The position numbers and the translations under genes are program-made. The notes below the pieces were generated by a model. That model did not search any database, was not told the DNA's origin, and saw only the letters and a program-made list of their open reading frames with translations. Source: Rhodocyclaceae bacterium (GTDB lineage Bacteria > Pseudomonadota > Gammaproteobacteria > Burkholderiales > Rhodocyclaceae). From it: 64,000 bases of DNA. Location: the NCBI GenBank assembly GCA_019455325.1, contig JACFMQ010000009.1, forward strand, positions 1-64,000, in the 5' to 3' direction. Positions 35,446 through 44,600 of the stretch are shown piece after piece. How positions within the stretch are numbered: the stretch's first letter is position 1; each line of letters opens with the position of its first letter.

Positions 35446-35982
35446 TCAGTTCAGGTAATCGAGGTTTTCGGAAAACAGGGCTTTCGGGCCGATCAGATAA
35501 ACGTCGATGGCGCCGTGCCCGGTCGCCATCGAGCGCAGATGAAACACCGCACCCTTGATGCGCGGCACGGTTTTGACCAGATTCATCACGTTCGGCGGGC
35601 TGATGTTGATGATTTCGCTGTCCAGGTCCTGCAGGTCGAGCGTGCAATGGCCGAGCACGACGTTCATGATTTCCCCGGCGGTGGCGTTCTTCATCTCCTC
35701 CGCCTCCTCGGCCCCGATCTCCATGCCTTCGGTCATCTGCTCGTAGAGTCTTTGCAGCAAGGCCATGTCGAAGCTGAACGCCACGTACAGGTCGATCATC
35801 CCGTTGATGCCGATCACCGCCGTCGTGCCGCGCAGCTCCAGCGCCTCCAGATCGCCCGCGCGCGGTGCCTGCGGGGTGACGTTCAGGCCGAATTCGGAAC
35901 GCAGGTAATCCTGCGTGCGATCCAGCGTCGCCGCCATCACCCGCTTGATCTTCGCCAATCTTTCCTCGAACGATTCATCCAT
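35446..35982 (-). CDS. CheX-like phosphatase
   Basis: The protein has 178 residues from the chosen ATG (MDESFEERLAKIKRV). Its core GTTAVIGINGMIDLYVAFSF, AEEMKNATAGEIMNVVLGH and SPPNVMNL matches the CheX/CheC-type fold. The helix E-x2-N signature (GEIMN) is the phosphatase active motif. It would dephosphorylate the CheY-like protein encoded 21 bases downstream. The start lies inside the last codons of the kinase gene (8-base overlap). Confidence 0.87.
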   Translation of the reverse strand: MDESFEERLAKIKRVMAATLDRTQDYLRSEFGLNVTPQAPRAGDLEALELRGTTAVIGINGMIDLYVAFSFDMALLQRLYEQMTEGMEIGAEEAEEMKNATAGEIMNVVLGHCTLDLQDLDSEIINISPPNVMNLVKTVPRIKGAVFHLRSMATGHGAIDVYLIGPKALFSENLDYLN

Positions 35983-38416
35983 GATCGACCAGACTCCCTG
36001 TGTCACTGAATGGCAAAACGAATTCGAATTCCGTTCCCGCACCGGCCCGGGAGCGCACCGTCACTTTTCCGCCCAGGGCTTCCACCGCCTGCCGCACGGC
36101 GGCCAGTCCCACGCCGCGCCCGGCCAGATCGGTGACGGCGGCCTGCGTGCTGATGCAGTCCATGAAAACGAGATCGGCGGCAGCGGCATCGTCGAGTTGC
36201 GCCGCGCCGGCCAGGCCCTGCGCCGCCGCCTTGCTGCGCAGCGCGTCCAGATCCAGGCCGGCGCCGTCGTCGGCGATGGTCAGGTGCAGATGCCCCGCTC
36301 CGCGGCGCACCCGGCAAGAGACGCGCCCGGCTTCTTCCTTGTCGCGCTCCCAGCGCGTTTCCGGGTCTTCCAGACCGTGGATCACCGCATTGCGGAACAC
36401 ATGCACCAGGGACTGCAGAAAGCCCTTCCAGTGCTGCGGATCGATCCATATCTCCTCGCCGTCTTCCACCTGCAAGGGCAGCACTGCCTTCTCCTGACGC
36501 TGCGCCACCTGCTGCAGCAGGCGGTCGTAACCGTGCAGGGCATCGGTCAGGCGCAATTTGCGCAGGCGGATGATTTCATCGAGCAAGCGCCGCACCTCGG
36601 CAATGCCGGTGTCGATCTGCTCGCCGCGCAACAGGCGCATCGACAGATGTTCCAGACGCTCGGCCTGCGTTTCGCTGAGGATCAGGCTGTATCCCTGAAT
36701 CAGGAAATCCTCGCCCAGCGCATCGCTCAATATCCGCAAATCGGCGGCAAAGGTTTTTTCCAGTTGGGCGAAGTCGACGCCCGGCCGCTCCGCTGCCGGG
36801 GCATTCGACGCCGCACGTTCCAGATACGCGCCCAGACTGCTTTCGATGGCATGCAGCAAGGCCGGCGTCGCCGGGAAGCTGAACTGCGCCAGCAAACCCT
36901 TGTAGGTATGGATTTCCCGGTACAGGCGGCGAATTTTCGTCACCTGCTGCGCGGCCGGCACGCCCTGGTTTTCTGCCGCGGTCGCCGCTTCCGCCGTCAG
37001 GAACTCGCGGAAACCGTCGACCGTTTCAAAGAAATTCCGGTTGTCGGAGACCGCCAGCACCACCATTTTCAGGTGGCTTTGTTCCAGTTCGAGCAAATCG
37101 GCCATGTGCCGCTGCGCGGTGATGTCGCTCAGGATGACCATGAATTTTTCCCGGCCGATGCGGCGATATTCCACCGCCAGCAAACGCTCGCCGCGCCCGA
37201 CCTCCTTCGGCAGCAGGGAGAGCATGCTGTCGCGCACCTCGGCATCCTCGACCGCCAGCGCCGAAGCGATGATTTCGCGCATCAGGCGCGCTTCCGACGA
37301 GGCTTCCCCGAACAGCAGCCCGGCAATCTCCCGCCCTGCCGGCACGGTGTCCAGCATCGTTTCGCAGGCCCGGCTGTATTCGCTGTCGACCCGCAGATCG
37401 CGGCCGAACGACAGAAAGCCTTCGCCGGAATTGTCGAGCAGGCTGATCACCTGCTCGGTCTTGCGCTGCGCCCGCTGCCGGGTGCGCAGCCAGGTATGGA
37501 TGAGCAGCAGCAGCATGAAGATCACCGTCGCCGTGAGCACGCGCGCCGGCCAGCCGAAAATATCCTCGTCGCCGACGAAACCGGCCACCTGCCACACCCC
37601 GGAAGGATCGGGCCAGTCGATGCCGGCGGCGAACATCTGCAGAGCATGGCCGTCCTTGTCGATCCGGCCCGCCGCGCCGAGCGGAATCAGGACGGGCGCC
37701 GCTGCCTTGTAGGCGTTATTGACCCGCTTGTCCTCCTTCGCCCGCGCCAGTTCCTCCGGCCCGCCCAAGACCCGATACACCCAGGACGGCACGTTGGCAG
37801 CGAACACGACGCCCTCGGGCGACAGCACCATCAGGGGAAATTTCTCCGCCGCCAGCCGCCGGTCGATTTCCTCGAAACCCTGTTTGGCGACGATGACGCC
37901 GGCCGGCGCCGCATCGTCGGCCGCCGCCGGAATCGGCGCCGAAACATAAAAGCCGCGCTCGTGCGAATTGCTGCCGAAAGCCGCGTACATGGTCGGCTTG
38001 CCGGCGATCGCGCCGGAAAAATAGGGCCGCCAGACGAAGTTCTTGCCGGTGATCGTCGTCTTGACGTTCTTCACCATGTAGGCGTTCACCGTGCCATCCG
38101 CCGCCATGACCATCATGTTGTCGAGGCCGAACTTGTCGAAGACGTAGCGCAGTTTGGCCGTCACCGCCGGATTGTCGGGCGCCGCCCGGCCTTGCGCCGT
38201 GGCGCGGATGTCCGGATCGATGCCGGCAATCGAAGTGATGGCCCCGAGAAGATTCGCCTTGCGGTGATCCTCGGCCAGATGCACGGCGATCCGGGCAACC
38301 CCCTCGGCAAACTCCGCCTTGCCGCGCGTGACCGCGAACAGGGTGATCAGCCAGGTCAGAAAAATCGCCGCCAGCAACAGAACGAACGTCGACCACCAGG
38401 AGACCCGTTCTCTCAT
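35975..38416 (-). CDS. Membrane CheA-like sensor kinase (cache-PAS-HPt-HATPase)
   Basis: This 813-residue protein has a helix at about 12-30, a periplasmic cache-like domain (NFVWRPYFSGAIAGKPTMYAAF), a second helix near 310, a PAS-like region, and then an HPt module with REIHTYKGLLAQF (His503). The CheA-type ATPase part has HVFRNAVIHG (N box near 672), ADDGAGLD and GRGVGLAAVRQAVEALGG. The GGKVTV end resembles CheA/hybrid kinases. Phosphoryl transfer from His503 to the CheY-like partner is expected. Its ATG overlaps the upstream GGDEF gene's stop. Base composition is visibly less GC-rich than in neighbouring genes, suggesting separate origin. Confidence 0.88.
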   Translation of the reverse strand: MRERVSWWSTFVLLLAAIFLTWLITLFAVTRGKAEFAEGVARIAVHLAEDHRKANLLGAITSIAGIDPDIRATAQGRAAPDNPAVTAKLRYVFDKFGLDNMMVMAADGTVNAYMVKNVKTTITGKNFVWRPYFSGAIAGKPTMYAAFGSNSHERGFYVSAPIPAAADDAAPAGVIVAKQGFEEIDRRLAAEKFPLMVLSPEGVVFAANVPSWVYRVLGGPEELARAKEDKRVNNAYKAAAPVLIPLGAAGRIDKDGHALQMFAAGIDWPDPSGVWQVAGFVGDEDIFGWPARVLTATVIFMLLLLIHTWLRTRQRAQRKTEQVISLLDNSGEGFLSFGRDLRVDSEYSRACETMLDTVPAGREIAGLLFGEASSEARLMREIIASALAVEDAEVRDSMLSLLPKEVGRGERLLAVEYRRIGREKFMVILSDITAQRHMADLLELEQSHLKMVVLAVSDNRNFFETVDGFREFLTAEAATAAENQGVPAAQQVTKIRRLYREIHTYKGLLAQFSFPATPALLHAIESSLGAYLERAASNAPAAERPGVDFAQLEKTFAADLRILSDALGEDFLIQGYSLILSETQAERLEHLSMRLLRGEQIDTGIAEVRRLLDEIIRLRKLRLTDALHGYDRLLQQVAQRQEKAVLPLQVEDGEEIWIDPQHWKGFLQSLVHVFRNAVIHGLEDPETRWERDKEEAGRVSCRVRRGAGHLHLTIADDGAGLDLDALRSKAAAQGLAGAAQLDDAAAADLVFMDCISTQAAVTDLAGRGVGLAAVRQAVEALGGKVTVRSRAGAGTEFEFVLPFSDTGSLVDHG

Positions 38417-39363
38417 GACGCCCCTTCTTCCTCGCCGCAGACCCGGTTGCGGCCCGTCTGCTTGGCGCGGTACATGGCCTCGTCGGCGCGCTGCAAAAGC
38501 CCGTCCTGCGTATCGCCTTCACGCCAGGTCGCCACCCCCAGGCTCACCGTGTGGGTCTTGCCGGTGCTGAAGGTCTGTGCCTCCACCGCCGCGCGAATGC
38601 GTTCCGCCAGGTGCAGCGCGTCGACGTGGCTGGCCCTGGGGCACAGCATCAGGAATTCCTCGCCGCCCCAGCGGCCGATGAAATCGGTGGCGCGCAAGGC
38701 GTCCTTCATGGTGCGCGCCAGTTGCACCAGCACGCTGTCGCCGACGGCATGACCGAAGGTGTCGTTGACCGATTTGAAATGATCCAGATCGGCGCTGATG
38801 ATGGAAAACGCCTTGTCGTTCAGGCCGACGTGCTCGATTTCCTGAGCGAAGATCCGTCCGAGTTTTTCCCGGTTGTGAATCTTCGTCAGGCTGTCGGTGC
38901 TTGCCACGTATTCCAGTTCCTGATGCTTGAGCATCAGGGTCGCATGCGCCTCCGCCAGACGGTTCTGCATTTCCTTCTGCTTGCTGATGTCGTTGGCGAT
39001 GACGTATTGGACGACCCGCCCATCGTCCCAGAACGCCGCTTTTTCATCGATCTGATACCAGCACTCGTCGAATTCATTGAAGAATTCGTAGCGCAGGGAC
39101 ACGCCATTCGGCCTGTTCTGCGCATCCAGCAGCTCCGCCCGACAGCAATGCCCGCACGGGCTGTCCAGACCGTTGATCAGCAAGTGACACGGCTGATTCT
39201 GCCAATCGGGATACCGCCCGCGAAAGAACGCATTGCCGTAACTCACCGTATTGCTTTGTATGTCGACCACATACAGGGCGAACGGCAAGGAATCGAGTAT
39301 CTCGTCGCGCATCGACTGGGGGAAGGTCCGATCCGTGGCATTTGCGTCGCTGCCCCGGGTCAT
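38413..39363 (-). CDS. PAS-GGDEF diguanylate cyclase
   Basis: This 316-residue soluble protein has an N-terminal PAS domain (SLPFALYVVDIQSNTVSYGN to about 130) with a Cys-rich loop (PCHLLINGLDSPCGHCC), a short coiled linker, and a GGDEF domain with the active GGEEF near residue 233. No RxxD inhibitory site is seen at the usual place (RATDF precedes IGRWGGEEF, which leaves a near match). It is the first gene of the four-gene signalling cassette, starting 11 bases after the HlyD gene. The ATG at MTRGSDAN is chosen because upstream codons overlap the HlyD gene. Confidence 0.9.
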   Translation of the reverse strand: MTRGSDANATDRTFPQSMRDEILDSLPFALYVVDIQSNTVSYGNAFFRGRYPDWQNQPCHLLINGLDSPCGHCCRAELLDAQNRPNGVSLRYEFFNEFDECWYQIDEKAAFWDDGRVVQYVIANDISKQKEMQNRLAEAHATLMLKHQELEYVASTDSLTKIHNREKLGRIFAQEIEHVGLNDKAFSIISADLDHFKSVNDTFGHAVGDSVLVQLARTMKDALRATDFIGRWGGEEFLMLCPRASHVDALHLAERIRAAVEAQTFSTGKTHTVSLGVATWREGDTQDGLLQRADEAMYRAKQTGRNRVCGEEEGAS

Positions 39364-39374
39364 GTCCGCCCCGC

Positions 39375-40709
39375 TCACCAGCCGCTCCATTCGCGCAGCG
39401 TCGCCAGCGGCCGGCGCAGCAGGTAGTAGCCGAGCACCACCCAGCCGCCCTGCAGCTTGGCCGTGCCGCGCAGGCCGATGCGCACCTCGCCGCCGGCCGC
39501 GTCGACGTCGGCGCGCAGCCGGTAGCTGGCGACGCCGTCCGGCGAGGGTCGGGCCTGGTAGCTGGTCTCCGTGATCCGGCCGGGAATCGGCGACAGCGGG
39601 CGCACGGTCAGGAAGAGCTTCACCGGCGCGCCGGCGTCGAGCGCGATGGCGTCGGCCACCGGCAGGTGGATCAGCATGCCCGGCTTGTCGGGGTTGGCCA
39701 GCAGCATGATGCGCTCGCCGGTGACCACCGGCCGGCCCTGCCATTCGTCCGGGTCGGCGAACACCGCCACGCCGTCGTAGGGCGCCAGCGCATCCACCCG
39801 TTCCAGTTGCGCCTGCACCGCCGCGAGTTCGGCGCGGCGCTCGTGCGCGCGGCCGGTGAGCGCCGCCAGCTCCGCCTTGCTGCGGCTGTCGTTGAACGAC
39901 ATCTGGGTGGCCGCGAGCAGTTCGGCGTCGGCCACGGCCACGGATTTCCGCGTCACCTCCAGCCGGTTGCGCAGGGTGGTGTCGTCCAGCGAGAAGAGCG
40001 GGTCGCCCGCCTTCACCGCCTGGTTCGGCCGCACGTGCACGGTCTTTACCACGCCGTCGAGGGCGGCGGTGATGGCCATGGCATCGACCGGCACCACCTC
40101 GGCCGGCGCCAGCGCGCTCTGTCGCACCGGCAGCAGAAGGAGCAGGGCGAGGCCGCCGAGGAGCAGGCGCCGGCGGCCGGCGGCGAGCGCCCGCCAGCGG
40201 CCCTTGAGGCCGAGGCGCGGCCGGCCGGCCAGCATCTCCCAGCAATAGGCCCAGGTCCGGCTCGCCTGCCCCAGCACCGCCGCCGCGTCGACCGGCGGCG
40301 GCGCGTCGAGCAGGAAGCAGACGCGGCCGAGCGGCTCGCCCGAACGGCGGCGAAGCGGCAGCGCGTAGACGCCGGCCGGCCACCACTCATGCCAGCCGTC
40401 GGCCACCTCGGCCGGCGCCGCGGCGAGATCGCCGGCGCCCGGCGCGAACCAGGCCGATTCGTCGGGCAGGCGGGCAGAGAGCCAGGGCCAGGCACGCCTG
40501 AGCCAGATCAGGTAGGGGCTGTCCTCGCTCGGCCTGGCCAGCCCGGAAACCGCCAGCAGGCGGCCGTCCTCGGCGAACACCAGGGCCTGGCGGAAGGGCA
40601 GGCAGGCGTGGCTGTCGTTGGCCATGCTGAAGGCCAGCTCGGCCACGTTCTCGGCGGCGCGCGCCCGCGCTTCGAGGCCGGCGGCCAGCGCCGCCGCGGT
40701 CGGCCTCAA
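39375..40709 (-). CDS. HlyD-family adaptor with N-terminal GAF-like domain
   Basis: This 444-residue protein has a GAF-like cytoplasmic N-terminus (about 15-170, FRQALVFAEDGRLLAVSGLA, PAGVYALPLRRRSGEPLGRVCF), one membrane helix (RRRLLLGGLALLLLLPV near 180-195), and a periplasmic barrel-sandwich/hairpin region (ITAALDGVVKTVHVRPNQAVKAGDPLFSLDD, then APYDGVAVFADPDEWQGRPV). The end, YYLLRRPLATLREWSGW, is the part duplicated in the relic at 34880. It is the inner-membrane adaptor of the export cluster. Confidence 0.87.
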   Translation of the reverse strand: MRPTAAALAAGLEARARAAENVAELAFSMANDSHACLPFRQALVFAEDGRLLAVSGLARPSEDSPYLIWLRRAWPWLSARLPDESAWFAPGAGDLAAAPAEVADGWHEWWPAGVYALPLRRRSGEPLGRVCFLLDAPPPVDAAAVLGQASRTWAYCWEMLAGRPRLGLKGRWRALAAGRRRLLLGGLALLLLLPVRQSALAPAEVVPVDAMAITAALDGVVKTVHVRPNQAVKAGDPLFSLDDTTLRNRLEVTRKSVAVADAELLAATQMSFNDSRSKAELAALTGRAHERRAELAAVQAQLERVDALAPYDGVAVFADPDEWQGRPVVTGERIMLLANPDKPGMLIHLPVADAIALDAGAPVKLFLTVRPLSPIPGRITETSYQARPSPDGVASYRLRADVDAAGGEVRIGLRGTAKLQGGWVVLGYYLLRRPLATLREWSGW

Positions 40710-40754
40710 CGCCGCCTCCGGCGCGGGGCTGGCAGAATCGTCGTCTCCGGCACG

Positions 40755-41603
40755 TCAGGGCTGGATGCGGAAGCGCGCGACGCCGCTCATGCCCGGCCGC
40801 AGCTCCGGCGGCGCGCCGTTCAGGCGTGCCTCCAGCTCGATGGTCTGGGCCACCGCGTCCACGCGCGCGTTGATCGCCGTCACCTTGGCCGGGTAGGTCC
40901 GTCCGGTCTCGTTGATCGTCACCTCGAAGGGCGTTCCCTCGCGCAACTGCGTCAGCCAGCGCGACGGCGCGTTGAGGCGGATCTTCAGCGGGCCGTCGCT
41001 GACCAGTTCGAGCAGCGGCGTGCCGACGTTCACGCCCTGGTGCAGCTTGACGTGCGCCTTGACCAGGCGGCCGGCGAACGGCGAGGCCACCGTGCATTGC
41101 GACACCTGCGCCTTGGCCAGCTCGACGGCGGCCTTGGCCCGGTCGGAGCCGGCGGCGGCCAGCGCCACCTCCATGTCGCCGACCGCTTCCAGCTTGCGCA
41201 GGTTCTCCTTGGCCGTCAGCGTTTCGCGGGCGGCGGCGAACTCGGCGCGCGCCATGTCCACGCGCGCCGCCGCCTCGTTGCACTCGAAGCGGACCACGAC
41301 CTGGCCCTTCTCGACGCGGGCGCCGATCTGCGAGCGCAGGCCGACGACGCGCCCGACCATCTGCGAGACCAGCGTGGTTTCCAGCTCCGGGCTGAGCAGC
41401 ACGCGGATGGTGCTGGGGTCGTCGGCCGGCGTGGGGGGCGGCGCCGGTACGGGCGCCAGGGCGGGCGCTGGCACTGGCGCGGCGGCGGCGCCGGGTGCCG
41501 GCGCCTTCGCCGCCGGCGGCACCGGCGTCTGCGCTACGGCCGCGCCGTTCAGCGCCAGACAGATCGCCAGCCAGCCGCTGGTGCGGAAGATCGTTGCTTT
41601 CAT
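40755..41603 (-). CDS. Periplasmic adaptor subunit (RND/HlyD type)
   Basis: This 282-residue protein begins with a signal peptide (MKATIFRTSGWLAICLALNGAAVAQ), followed by a proline/alanine-rich linker of about 35 residues. A membrane-fusion-protein core follows: VGRVVGLRSQIGARVEKGQVVVRF, hairpin (AARETLTAKENLRKLEAVGDMEVALAAA split around it), and SPFAGRLVKAHVKLHQGVNVGTPLLELV. It should bridge the inner-membrane components to the outer-membrane factor. It stands between the adhesin and the GAF-HlyD gene, 45 bases before the latter. Confidence 0.9.
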   Translation of the reverse strand: MKATIFRTSGWLAICLALNGAAVAQTPVPPAAKAPAPGAAAAPVPAPALAPVPAPPPTPADDPSTIRVLLSPELETTLVSQMVGRVVGLRSQIGARVEKGQVVVRFECNEAAARVDMARAEFAAARETLTAKENLRKLEAVGDMEVALAAAGSDRAKAAVELAKAQVSQCTVASPFAGRLVKAHVKLHQGVNVGTPLLELVSDGPLKIRLNAPSRWLTQLREGTPFEVTINETGRTYPAKVTAINARVDAVAQTIELEARLNGAPPELRPGMSGVARFRIQP

Positions 41604-41691
41604 GGTTCGTTCTCGTGGTTCGTTCGTTGCGGCCGCCGGCCCGCCCGCGCCGGCGAGGGCCAGTGCGGGCGGGCGGTGAAAGCCGGGGAAA

Positions 41692-44600
41692 TCAGGCACG
41701 GCGGGCGGCCAGCGGCAGGCGTCCGGCGCCGCTGCGCAACTGCTCGGCGAAGGACGGCGCGACGCGCGGCTGGGCCGGCGCGGCGTCGGCCATGGCGGCG
41801 TCCGCGTCCTCGTCGACCTCGGCCCGCGGCGCCGAAGACTCGGCGCCGGTCTCGCCGGCCGCTGCCCGCTCGTCCGCCGCGCCGGCCGGCGCGGCGAAGG
41901 CGCCGCCGGCGCCGGGCTGGGCGAGGTCCGGTCCGGGCAGGGAAGCGTCGCTGTTGAGCTGGACGCGGCCCAGCCGGCCGTCGACGGCGCCGCCCAGGAA
42001 GCCGGCGTGCTGCTGCGAATCGCGCACCGAATGCACGACGAACAGGTTGTTGTCCTGCCCCAGGCCCATGCCGAGCGAGCGCAGGCCGATGTCGCCCGGC
42101 GTCGCCATGCCCGGCCGGCTGAAGAAGCGCGCGTCGTCCGGCGCGCGCTCCTGCTGCGAGACGACCACCTCCCGGTTCACATAGACGATGGGGTGGAAGG
42201 GCAGATTCATGCGGCGCACGTCGTCGTGGCGCTCGCCGGCGAAGTAGGGGCCGGCGTCGAGGATGATCGGGCTGTTGCCGAGCGTATTGCGCTGCTGCAG
42301 CGGCGCCTCCGGCTGCAGGCGCGGGCCTTCGCCCGGTTCGACCGGCTGCAGCGAGATCGGCGGCGCCGGCGGCACATTGCGCTGGGCGTTGGCGTTCGGG
42401 TCGACCTGCTCCGGCTGCGTCGGGTTCGGCTTGTCGATCTCGGGGACCAAGGGCGGCGGCGGTTCGGGCTGCGGCTCCGGCTCCGGTTCGGGTTCTGGCT
42501 CCGGTTCGGGTTCCGGATGCGGCTCCGGTTCGGGCTCGGGCTCGGGTTCCGGCTCGGGGTCCGGCGGTGGCGGCGGCGGGTTCACCGTCACCGTCACCGT
42601 GGCCGTCTCGGTCGTGCCGCCGCTGGTCACCGTGTAGGTGTAGGTGTCGGTGCCGATGAAGCCGGGATCGGGCGTGTAGGTGATGGTGTTGTCCGGGTTC
42701 ACCGTCACCGTGCCGTTGGCCGGCGGCGTGGTGCCGGTCACCGTCGGCGTGCCCTCGAAGCTGTCGTTGCCGAGCACGGGGGTGGTCACCGGCGTGTCGA
42801 CGAGGGTGCTGGCGTTGTCGTCGGCAATGTCCACCACCGGCGTGACGGTGATGACCAGCCTGGCGGTGACGGTGTTGCTGCCGTCGCTCACCGAGTAGGT
42901 GATGTCGGGCACGGTGCCGTGCCAGTCCGGCTCGGGGGTGAAGGTGTAGCTGCCGTCCTTGGCGATTTCCAGCGTGCCCTTGCCGGGGATGTTCACCGTC
43001 GTCGTCGTGCCGTCGCCGGGCACGGCGTGCTCGGTCGGATCGCCGGCCACCACGATCTTCGTCACGGTCAGCGGTTCGTTGTCCGGGTCGCTGTCGGCCA
43101 CGTCGTCGGGGTTGCCGCCGAGGGCGGTGAGCACGTTGCCGCTCACCGGCGTGTCTTCCGGCGTGGTGGCCGCGTCGTCGTTGGCCGTCGGCAGCGGGTT
43201 GGCGGTGATGCTGATGGTCAGCGTGGTCGTGGACCGGTCGCCGTCCTTGTCGGTGATGGTGTAGGTGAAGGTCTCGACGAGCGGCGGGTCGCCGACGCCC
43301 AGGGCCACGACGGCGCCGTTCGCGGCATCGACCTCGTAGGTGTAGCTGCCGTCGGCGTTCAGCGTGATCTTGCCGTAGGTGCCGCTCACTTCGGCGCCGA
43401 CGTCGGTCGTGGCGTGCGTGCTCGTGTCGCTGCCGGCCTTGACGCCCGTCACCGGCCCGCCGGCGGCCGCGCCGTCGGCGCCGATGGCGTCGTTGGTGTA
43501 GACGTTGCCGTTCCGCGTGCCGACCGACTTGACCACGTTGGCGGTGTCGGCGACGGCGGTGGGCGTGTGGTCGATGATCTGGATGACCAGGCTGCCGGTG
43601 TGCTCGACATCGTTCTGGTCCTTGACCTTGAGCGCGATGGTTTCGTCGTTCTCGGCCAGTCCCGGCGTGTCCTGCGCCTGCTCCAGCGTGTAGGTGTAGG
43701 CGATGGTGCCGTTGTACACCTCGCTGCCGAAGATGGAATTCGCGGTGAAGCCCGTGACCACGATCCGGCCTTCGTCCGTGTCGATGGTGATGCCGCCCGC
43801 CGGCAGGTTCTTCAGCGTCGCCAGCGTGATCTCCGTGCCGCCGATGGTCACGGTCTTGATGCCGGCGTCGGCCTGCACGGTGATCGTGCCGGTGGTGGTT
43901 TCGGAGTCGTCGCCGTCGACGACGAGGCCGGATTCGTTGACCGTGGCGTGCCCGGTGGCGCCGCCCCCGTTGCCATCTACCGGCGTGATGGCCGGCGGAC
44001 CGTCGGTCTTGCCGTTGATGGTGATGGTCAGCGTCGCGGTATCGGTCTGGTCACCGTCGGACAGGGTGTAGGTGAAAACCTCGTCCGTCAGTTGCTGGCC
44101 GTTGTTGAGCGCATTGACGGTCGGATTGGTTTCGTCCAGCACGTAGGTGTAGCTGCCGTCCGGGTGGATGGTCAGCTCGCCGTACTTGCCCTGGACGACA
44201 ACGGGGTCCGTGGTGACGGCGCCGCCGCCGCTGCCGCCGGCTGGCGGCACGATATTCGTGATCCTGAGATCGGCGATCGGCGTATCCGGGTCGCTGTCGT
44301 CCTGGCCGGCCTGCACGCTGCCGTTCCGATCCGTACCGGCGATGACGTTGCCGCTGGTCGGGTTGTCGGTGTTCTCGGTGACGCTGTTGGTGTCGTCCTT
44401 CGCCACCGGCGGGTCGTTTGCCGGCGTGATGGTGACGGTGCCGGATACCGTGGCGGAAAGCGGGGCCGGGCCGCCGGCGTTGCCGCCGGCCTGCACGTTG
44501 TTGCCGTCGGAGAGTTCCACGGTGAAATCGCGGGTGGCCTGCGGCGTGCCGGACTTGATGGCGGTCGGATCGTCGCTCTGGTGCGCGTACCTGACGGCTT

